DNA from: Anisodus tanguticus
Taxonomy: Eukaryota > Streptophyta > Magnoliopsida > Solanales > Solanaceae
DNA length: 64,000 bases
Reading direction: 5' to 3'
NCBI GenBank assembly: GCA_034509755.1
Contig: CM067550.1
Coordinates: 8,611,001 to 8,675,000, forward strand
Part shown: piece by piece, positions 56,199 to 64,000 of the stretch
How the letters are laid out: each line of letters starts with the position of its first letter
Numbering within the stretch: position 1 is the stretch's first letter
Program-made: the position numbers and the translations under genes
Notes under the pieces: model-generated
What the model was told of the DNA's origin: nothing
Databases searched by the model: none
What the model saw: only the letters and a program-made list of their open reading frames with translations

Positions 56199-57664
56199 TG
56201 TTGGTACTCTATTGTACTTTATAGAGCAGTACGGGAAGTAATAACTATTATAAATGTTCGAAAGGATAAGTAAATGGTCAATCTTCAAAACTGCCGCATG
56301 TGTGTTGTGTCTTGAATCTTGATCACCTTGCAAAGCCAATGTTGAGAACTGCCGCAAGTTTGTTGTGTCTTGGATGTTGATATCCTGAAATCATGAAACA
56401 ACTAAATCGGATGGTTACAACGTTGTGTGTTGAGTCGAGGATAGCCCTCTATCCTTAAGACAAGATTGCCCCGTATATATGCTTTTACGTTAGCGGGCAA
56501 TAGTCTCCCAAGATAAAACAACACTATAATCTCAACGCTACAAAGCCAATAGGTTGAGCCTGGCGAAGAAAACAAATATGACTCGACTTGCTGAAGATAT
56601 GGAATAGGAAGGAAGAGTTTCTCTTTACTCTTCTCTTTTGTCTCTGTGTATATAGTGTGTCTCTATAGTGTATATCTTGTGTATACGTGAGGGTTTGGTC
56701 ACTTTGTTTTTGGTGATTTTCAGCCTTTGTTTTGCTGATTTTCTCTTTGTTTTGGACAGATTTCGCCTTTGTTTTGTGCTCTTTTTGTGACAGAAAAATT
56801 TCTTGTTTTCGTGTGTTTTCGTCTTTGTTTTGCGGTGCGTTTATCGCTCTTTGTGCAATCCGTAATTGAGCCAACAACTACTCAATATATAGCATGCAAG
56901 AGGGGCTGTCCAATCGCCAAAAATAAGGTTGTAATGGCCATTAAGGAGGCCATTAAAACGACCAAGTAATGGCTATTAAGGTCATTCAAAGAGGCTACTC
57001 ACTCGCCCAAGTAATGGGTTAATGGAGGAATTAATCAGCCAAATAATGGTGGTTAATGCTCTAGAAAACGATCCAACGGTAGGTCGACGACTTTCCGAAA
57101 CTCGGGGACCAAGCGTAAATATTGAAACTTCGGAGGATCAAGCTGTACATATGAAAGAATTCGATCCAAACTGTACATATGAAACTTCAGGGATCAAACT
57201 GTACATATGAAACTTCAGGGATCAAACTGTACATTTGGCAGAGTTCTCTGGTCCAAAAAGATAATATCAGCCCACGGGACGGGCGGGCGGCGGCGGCGCG
57301 CGTGTGGGCTTAGCCATGAACCCAAGCACATCTAGGTCTTCCCTCATTTAAACACATGAGATACCCCTTGGGGTCCCAAACCCTTTACCAATTAGAGACT
57401 TATATAGAGAGCAATTCTTCCTATTGCCACCGATGTGGTAGATTTGTCCCACACCACATTTTCATGCCTTAAACACCTTACTTCGTGGACCAATATCTCT
57501 TTCATTTCTCAACGAAATTTGACGATTCTTGGCCCTACGGTCATCTACTTACTTCGTAGATAATGCATGTGCGAAGAGACAAGGTCTCCAACATGCGGAA
57601 CACTAGTGTTTAATTCATCAAAGATGGGTGAACGCATCTCCCCGCCAAAGGCAAATTTCCAACA
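56199..57664 (-). repeat. 5' LTR of Copia I
   Basis: 1466 bp. It is nearly identical to the other LTR at both ends but differs sharply in its middle third (56700-57235). Confidence 0.92.
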
Positions 57665-57771
57665 AGTCCCGGCTTTCATGCATGGAAAATGACTAATCTC
57701 CAACTTGATTAGATGTCATACATATACACTACACTGCTCGTCTCAACTCATTAGAACGAGATTCCTTAGAA

Positions 57772-58235
57772 AAAGTCAAATTCATCTCCTCATTTGATAA
57801 ATGAATATTAAAAGGAAGCTTCCAATTGATGGTTTTCTTTTTTCCTCATATTAATTATATTCCTGTTTAGTCGGTAGAACCAAGATTTTAATTAAGACTA
57901 TATATGTCAAAGAGAGTTGCTGAAGATTTGAATAGTGTTCTGTTGCATGTCTTATACTATGAATCGTACGATCAAAAAGTTCTTATACTTCCAGTGTCGG
58001 CGGTATAAATTCCTTCACAAAAGTCAAATTCATCTCCTAAATGAATATTAAAAAAGGATGCTCCAATTGTTTTTCTTATCCACATATTAGATTCCTGTTT
58101 AGTCGGTAGAACCAAGATTTTTAATTTAAATAGTGCTCTAGCGCGTAGGAGTTATAACTCATATATGTTGCATGCCTCATCGTACGTTAAAAAGTTGTTG
58201 TACTTCGAGCGTCGTCGAAGGTATAAAATGTTGAC
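57772..58235. repeat. ~245-bp tandem duplication, diverged
   Basis: Shared words in order in both copies (about 57772-58015 and 58017-58235): gtcaaattcatctcct, aatgaatattaaaa, tcctgtttagtcggtagaac, caagattttaa, aaaaagtt. Non-coding. Confidence 0.75.
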
Positions 58236-58348
58236 CATGTATATGTATAGGTGAGGGGATATTATGATAGCAGAGCTAGTAAAAGATCCAATTATTAGAG
58301 TTGGAATGTGGCTGAAAAGTGGAGTAGTTGAGACCTTTATTAACAACA

Positions 58349-58616
58349 CTTCCCCCTTTCGAAATAAGTAATGTTTTAGTTTTTTCATTTTATTTTAAAA
58401 TAAGTGTTACGTTAAGATTTTAAAAAAAAATTGATTTTATTCTTTCAAATTATCTTTATTTATATTATCAAGAATGATTAAGTAAATTTTATTTTTTCTA
58501 GGCATTTAATTAGAGGTAAGTTGTTAATAAAAGCACTCTTAATTTTATAGGAGTGAATAATTTCTTAAGGGATGTGTCTAAGTTAAAAACATCACTTATT
58601 TTATAAACGAAGGGAG
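58349..58616. mobile_element. Stowaway-like MITE
   Basis: Ends cttccccctttcgaaataag and its inverse cttattttataaacgaagggag. TA follows on the right; the left dinucleotide is CA. Confidence 0.65.
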
Positions 58617-58786
58617 TACCATAGTAATTAAATAAAACATAAAACAAGAACTAATTTGAAGGATTGAGCACGGAAAGCATTTCTTTTAAATATATAAATA
58701 TTCCCCTAAACATTGAAAATAAGAAATTAGTTAGCGTCAGAGAATTCAGCTAAGCAGAATGGATGTAAAGAGCTAAATAAAATATT

Positions 58787-59028
58787 CCCCCATTTCAATT
58801 TATAAAATTGTAGTTACCGTTCAAATTTTTGTTTTTCTCTAACCACTATTTTTTCATATGTTTTAAAAATATTTTAAATTATCAATTATTATGACTTAAA
58901 GTATTTTTTATATAGTTTCTAAATATAAAAATTTATTTCAAAAATCTAAATTATATATATGAATTCACGATCAAAATTAAAAAGTTTAATTCGTAAAATT
59001 CGAACGATGTCACATAAATTGAAAATGA
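58787..59028. mobile_element. MITE-like element
   Basis: Inverted ends cccatttcaatttataaa and cacataaattgaaaatg. No coding capacity. The family is uncertain. Confidence 0.5.
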
Positions 59029-60283
59029 TTAACACATTAATAATGATAGTATAGTGTCTTAAGATTTAGTGGTCACTCGGAGGGGCTGCTTTGCTGGATT
59101 AATTACAGTATCAGTTAGCCAAACGTCAATTTAGTTGTCGCTTCTCATTACTTCTTATGAGTTAATTATGAGCTTTAATGCGCATTGAAAAGTGCTGCTA
59201 CGTTTAATAAATTAAGTATGAGTCTAATTTCGTATATATAGGAAAATTTCCCCTTTTTTATCTATGGGAAGAGTCATTGGTAGAAGATAAATATAAAGAT
59301 AACAAATATAGAGAAGGCTTAATATAGATAAAGATAACAAATAAATTATTTTTTCACATTCTTATGATGATTCATAAGTTGTTAGTGATCACAGATCACA
59401 ATATTAATGTAATTGCTGAAACCATCATCTCTTTTATAATAGGGGGGGGGGGATGAAGAAATATCAGAGCTAAAATTCTTTAATTTGGCTAATCAAATGT
59501 CCCACACTGAACATGAATAGATAATTTAGAGAGTTTACTATCGCCGAGCCCAATAACATGGGTTTGTAACCCAAGTGGGGGCAATATAGTGATGTAACAT
59601 TGGGTATCTTGATGGTAGGGCTTGTGTGGTAAGTAAACTGGGCCCGCCCTCTCCAAGATTGGAGTTGGGCTATGCGGCCTAAGCGAAAGCATGGGCCTCG
59701 TGGCTCCTAAAGTGGAGGGCACTGGGTTAGGCTGGATTCACAGAGCAGCGTAAACCTGTTGGAAGGATAACGGGTTGGGTGTAAACCAAGCCCAATAAAT
59801 GCCAGATGGATTAGTTCTAATAGAACCCTATTTAAACTTGTGTAGGTTTAATTTAGGCTAAATTTTTTCTGCATAAAAAAATTGGTTATGGTCGAATTTT
59901 ATGTCAATGTTGCAAATTGAATAGGACATTAATTGCTAGGGATTTTATTATCTAATGACATTGCACACCAAATCAATATTACAATTTAACCATACTTACT
60001 GTGACGATTTATTAGGGATCTATCATTTATTAATGACATGCTTGTCATGGGAGTTGTACACATCGAATTGCAGAGCTTTAAAGAGTTGGACTAAAATTAT
60101 GATGGCTATATGTCCAGCAAGCACCTTGAAACAAATGTCCAAATGGATTTGGGCTTTTTATCCATTGTCGATTTTTAGCCCGTTTCTATTGAAAGTTTGA
60201 AATCAAATGTTAAATTTATTTTTTCATAATGAACTTGGTATTGTTATATCGGGAGATATCTTTATTTTTTTTTTCTAATTTAG
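59029..60283. other. Gene-free stretch
   Basis: Includes an 11-base G run near 59442-59452 and a GC-richer block at 59480-59790 (gggcccgccctctcc, cccaataaatgcc) that reads like part of an LTR without a partner. No gene. Confidence 0.45.
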
Positions 60284-60285
60284 TA

Positions 60286-60511
60286 CTCCCTCCGTCCCAA
60301 TTTAAGTATCTTAGTTTAACTTGACACATAATTTAAAAAATAAATGAAGACTTTTGAATATTGTGGCCTTAAATTAAAGATGTATGGGATCTTTTAAATC
60401 TTGTGGTTTTAAACTTGCTTTAGAATTAGAAAACTTATTAAATATAGAAAGACACTCTTTTTGGGACATGTCAAAAAAGAAAATAAGACACTTAAATTGG
60501 GACAGATGGAG
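60286..60511. mobile_element. Stowaway MITE
   Basis: Classic ctccctccgtcccaattta start and inverse end (taaattgggacagatggag). TA TSD at 60284-60285 and 60512-60513. Confidence 0.88.
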
Positions 60512-60559
60512 TATTATTTAAATAGTGAACAGATAAAAAGGAACTTAACTGGACAATAG

Positions 60560-60899
60560 TGTTAAGAGTCTCACATCGGAAATGAAATGGGAATATGGAC
60601 TCCTTATATAGACTTGGACAATCCTCACCACACAAGCTACCTTTTGGGGTTGAGTTAGACCCAAAACATATTATTTACATGGTATCAGAGCTAGACTCAT
60701 TCAAATTCTTTATTCGTCGATGTTGGTCCTCTAAATTATATTGTCCACGCTCCAGTTAACGAGGTCTGCGCGTGCGGGGAATGCTAAGAGTCCCACATCG
60801 GAAATGGAATAAGAATATGAATTCCTTACATGGACTTGGACAATCCTCACCCTACAAGCTAACTTTGGGGTTGAGTTAGACCCAATATCTATTTCTTCA
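60560..60899 (+). mobile_element. TRIM copy 2, complete, 340 bp
   Basis: LTR 60560-60679 (tgttaagagtctcacatcgg ... ttatttaca), primer-binding site tggtatcagagc at 60680-60691, a ~90-bp non-coding interior, a polypurine tract (gcgggga), and LTR 60782-60899. Flanks aatag and aatat fit a 5-bp TSD with one change. With no coding capacity, it must use the machinery of another element. Confidence 0.85.
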
Positions 60900-61266
60900 A
60901 ATATCAATGATTTAGGATAATATAGATTCAAACTCGTGATACTGCCGTCTAAATATCTTGACCACGGGCCAAAGTATATATAATCTTTTCGGAATGCTAG
61001 ACTAATCTTTTTGTAAGTATGGATTGGGTCTCTCAAAGTCTCGTATGAAAATATAATCATCTTCCTCTTTGCAAAAAGAAAAAGAACTTTGCCCTAAGTG
61101 TATGATAAAGAAAGAGAAAAATAAAACTTAGGAGCAAGTTATACCACATCAACAATTTATTTAGAAATTGCCAAGCTACATGTCTATATTTTGGTGATCA
61201 ATGTTCAACTAAATTTTATCTTGGATATATCAAAAGAATATCCAAAAGAAAAAGGGAAATGAGATA
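60900..61266. other. Gene-free stretch
   Basis: Nothing recognised between the TRIM and the next MITE. Confidence 0.5.
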
Positions 61267-61572
61267 AGCCATCCGTCCAATTTTACTTGTCCACTATACT
61301 AAAAATAATTGTCCAATTTTACTTGTCCACTTTAAAAAATGAAGAGATAATTTACCACTTCATATCTATTTTACTCTTACCATTTATTATTGGGTTGATA
61401 AGTTTTAAGAAAATTTAGTGGTTGCACAACTTTTAAAGTATGTTTTATTTATTTCAATTATTAGGTTACTTAGCAATAATTAGGGGTGAAGTAGTAAAAT
61501 TATCATTCTATTTTTTGCTGCTTAATAAACGTGTCAAGTCAAAATGTGACAAGTAAAAATGGACTGAGGGAG
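61267..61572. mobile_element. Stowaway-type MITE
   Basis: Starts gccatccgtccaattttact and ends with its inverse (taaaaatggactgagggag). TA at 61265-61266 and 61573-61574. The tgtccaattttacttgtcca word is duplicated near its left end. Confidence 0.8.
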
Positions 61573-61919
61573 TATCAAGTACAGAGTAAATTTTCTATTC
61601 CTTTTCGTTTTTTCGTTTCTTAGCCATGTACTCTCCCTTTATTTCAAATAAACTAAAAGTGACTAATTGAACCTAAACAACTTTTTAAAATTTAAGCTCA
61701 CCCGATTTATAGTTTTCCCACTCTCAAGGCTCTCATTTTGAAGATCCCGAAATCAAATTTTAGGGTGAATTACTAAGATCTCAAATCTTCATGGGATTTC
61801 CAAACTAGACAAATTATAAAAATGAGAGTTAATAGGGTGGGGGAGTTGACCTTAATATTGATCTTTACGCTACATAACAGTCTAACAAAACTCATAACAA
61901 AAAATAACCATAATATTTG

Positions 61920-62200
61920 TCTTTTTATAAATTTTTGCTAGTTAGTCACCGTAGTGTTTATAAGTGTAAGAATATTTTTCTCAATATTCATCTTCCAATA
62001 TTGTGTTAATTATACCACTAATACAACCTACAACTAGGCTAATAATATGATCTGATTTTTCTAAGATCAAGCCATCTAATCTACCTACATTATGATAAAA
62101 TTAGGCTAAGTTAATGCTAATCTACTTACTATATACAAATGATTTTACAAACAATTACAATAATTATTAATTACACTATTAATTAATAATTATTCTATCA
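61920..62200 (-). repeat. Probable 3' LTR of Copia C
   Basis: On the minus strand the LTR starts tgatagaataattatt at 62200, straight after a gcgggggag polypurine tract. The outer end was not located; the left limit is a guess. Confidence 0.5.
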
Positions 62201-64000
62201 CTCCCCCGCAATCAAAACGGGAGGTAGGCGTATGCTGAGACTGTCCCGAAAATCTTCAAATAATATCAGCGGAAGACCTTTAGTAAAAATATCTGCAATC
62301 TGATAGCGCGACGGGACATGCAAGACACACACTTGTCCACGAGCGACCTTTCAACGAACAAAGTGGATATCTAGCTCAATATGTTTAGTGTGTTGATGGT
62401 TCTCTGAATTCCCTGAGAGTTAGATAGCACTAACATTATCACAATATACCAATGTCGCCTTCGGAACCAGACTGTGGAGTTCTAGAAGAAGATTCTAAAG
62501 CCAACAAGATTCAGACACAACATTGGCAACCCCTCGTTAGTCCGCTTCGACACTGTATCTGGACAACGTTGCTTGCCGTTTGGAGGACCAAGATAAAAAG
62601 TTATCTCCAAGGAATATACCATAACCAGAAGTGGAGCATCTGGTGTCCGTACATCCTCCCAGTCGGCATCCGTGTAGGAGACAAGGGTGGATGTCGACGA
62701 TAGATTGCAAGGCCCCTGCTAGGCTGCGGTAAAGTGTCGGGTCGACAAATGTCTTGCCGGTGGAGGCACTCAATTTGGGTTTAGTATCAACCGGAGTTGC
62801 TGACGGTTTACATGAGGACATACCAACACGTTCAACAATCTCTGTTGCGTACTTATTTTGGGATAAAAATAAACCACTTGTATGACGTGTCACAACTATC
62901 CCCAAAAAGTAGTGTAGTGGCCCTAGATCCTTCATAGCAAATTCAGAGCCAAGCACTGACATGATGGACTTGCAAAGAGCATCAGATGAGGCAGTTAATA
63001 TAACATCATCCGCATATAAAATAAGATAAGCAATATTATTACCCTGACGGTAGATAAACAAATAATGATCAAAACGGCTGTTAGAAAACCCAATATGTGA
63101 AACAAAATCCGTGAACCTCTTGTACAGGCCCGGGGGGCCTGTTTTAGCCCATATAATGATTTCTTTAGCAGGAACACATGATTTGGATAAGTGGAGTCCA
63201 TGTATCCCAAAGGCTGGTACATGTATATTGTTTCATTTAAGTGTCCATGGAGGAAGGCATTTTTGACATCTAATTGATGAAGTGGCCATGCCTTTGACAG
63301 AGCCTAACTAAGGACTGTTCTGATAGTTGCGGTTTTACCATCGGACTGAACGTCTCACCACAATCCACACCAACCTGTTGTATCTTTCCATCACTTACAA
63401 AATGGGCTTTATGCCGCTCAAAAGTACCATTAAATTTTTCTTTGTGACTGAAAATCCACATAGACCGAATTATATTAGCATTAGGGGGATGAGGTACCAA
63501 CTCCCATGTCCTATTTTTAATAAGAGCATTAAATTCATCATCCATAGCCATTTTTCAATTTGGGTCATTAAGAGCAGACACGGGATTATGAGGCAATGGT
63601 GATTTTGAAACTCGGGTGTGCATGCTATATTTGGTGTTGGATTTGACAATGTCGTGTTGACTGGCCGTTGGGCCGGACTTGGAATCGGGCCAACGGGGGA
63701 TCAGAACTTCCTGGCAGTGGGCATGAATTAGTTGAAATAAATGGCAATTGAACATGTTTTCCAAGTGGACATGAACGACACATATTAGAATTACATGTTT
63801 GAGTACAGGAAATAAAATTATTTTGTTTGAGGGAGGCTAAAACAGGTGCTCCCGGATGACCCAAACGTTCATGCCATAATGAAGGTGCGGAAGATGCAAA
63901 AGTGGATGGTAACTTGGATCAGTGATTGGGTGTAGTAATTGGATAGAGCTCCATTTGACTATCACATCTCATTAGAAGCATCCCGTCTAAAAATCCAAAA
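62201..64000 (-). pseudogene. Copia C pol remnant, runs off the window
   Basis: RNase H: TDTRCSTSGYGIFLGDNFLS with an upstream segment lost (62537-62730). RT: FIYRQGNNIAYLILYADDVI (YADD at about 63000), MYQPLGYMDSTYPNHVFLLK, KKSLYGLKQAPRA and NRTWELVPHPPNANIIRSMW (62995-63551), in shifted frames. Pre-integrase: MGHPGAPVLASLKQNNFISC and MCRSCPLGKHVQLPF (63625-63864). The integrase core, about 1 kb in Copia A, is missing between pre-integrase and RT. Same broad lineage as A. Inactive. Confidence 0.85.

Larger units (their letters stand above)
50684..57664 (-). mobile_element. Copia LTR retrotransposon I with 1.5-kb LTRs
   Basis: LTRs at 50684-52174 and 56199-57664 share TG...CA ends (tgttggtactctattg ... 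caaatttccaaca). A perfect 5-bp TSD, agtcc, is at 50679-50683 and 57665-57669. On the minus strand a polypurine tract (agagggga) sits next to the left LTR, so the right LTR is the 5' one. A Copia RNase H remnant near 53000-53240 agrees with this orientation. The total is 6981 bp. Confidence 0.92.

Noticed and set aside
50684..57664. Endogenous pararetrovirus (EPRV) instead of Copia I
   Set aside because: True LTRs with TG...CA ends, a 5-bp TSD and Copia RNase H motifs; nothing resembling movement or coat protein of a caulimovirus.

Overview
This is a gene-poor, repeat-dense plant nuclear window. The best fit is a dicot of the nightshade family (Solanaceae). That rests on three RTE-clade LINE copies whose 3' end (gagccgaggg ... 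acactctaccc ... ttgttgttg) is the tail I associate with solanaceous LINEs and their partner SINEs, together with tRNA-derived SINEs, Stowaway MITEs, TRIMs and Copia elements. Species cannot be named from the sequence alone. There are no prokaryotic features.

Two intact host genes are supported. (1) A short-form cyclin T (P-TEFb cyclin) on the minus strand, coding 6650 to 1230 in six exons joined at consistent phases (400 aa), plus a non-coding 5' UTR exon near 7.9 kb. One of its introns is 3.3 kb. (2) A single-exon membrane-associated kinase regulator (MAKR1-like, related to BKI1) on the plus strand at 33304-34332 (342 aa). The left edge (184-955) is mitochondrial DNA in the nucleus carrying a broken nad4 exon.

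Layout: 1-955 NUMT; 1.0-8.0 kb cyclin T; 8.3-11.2 kb a ~240-bp direct-repeat array split by a 5'-truncated LINE with target-site duplication (TSD); 11.2-16.5 kb a solo LTR and a decayed minus-strand Copia element (A); 16.7-19.8 kb a foldback MITE, a G-rich minisatellite, a Stowaway and three Helitron-like repeat units; 19.9-21.1 kb a Copia 3' fragment bracketed by a 40-bp duplication; 22.3-26.1 kb a second LINE with a hAT element in its 5' part and a CACTA end at its break; 26.5-29 kb retroposons, a TRIM and a hAT foldback with a 21-bp minisatellite; 29-33 kb unassigned repeats and MITEs; 33.3-34.3 kb MAKR1; 35.1 kb a SINE with 15-bp TSD; 35.8-40.8 kb a Mutator-type composite holding a truncated Copia (B); 41.7-46.5 kb LTR-like sequence and a decayed Gypsy-type gag; 48.4-50.4 kb a third LINE and a (TA)n tract; 50.7-57.7 kb a Copia (I) with 1.5-kb LTRs and TSD agtcc; 57.8-61.6 kb MITEs and a TRIM; 61.9-64 kb Copia C, running off the window.

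Nothing here looks like a coordinated new gene system. The most unusual items are the Copia fragment with a 40-bp duplication creating a chimeric ORF, the Mutator-like composite around a truncated Copia, the hAT minisatellite, and the strongly localised LTR divergence in Copia I. All homology statements come from reading the sequence and recalled family knowledge; no search was run.
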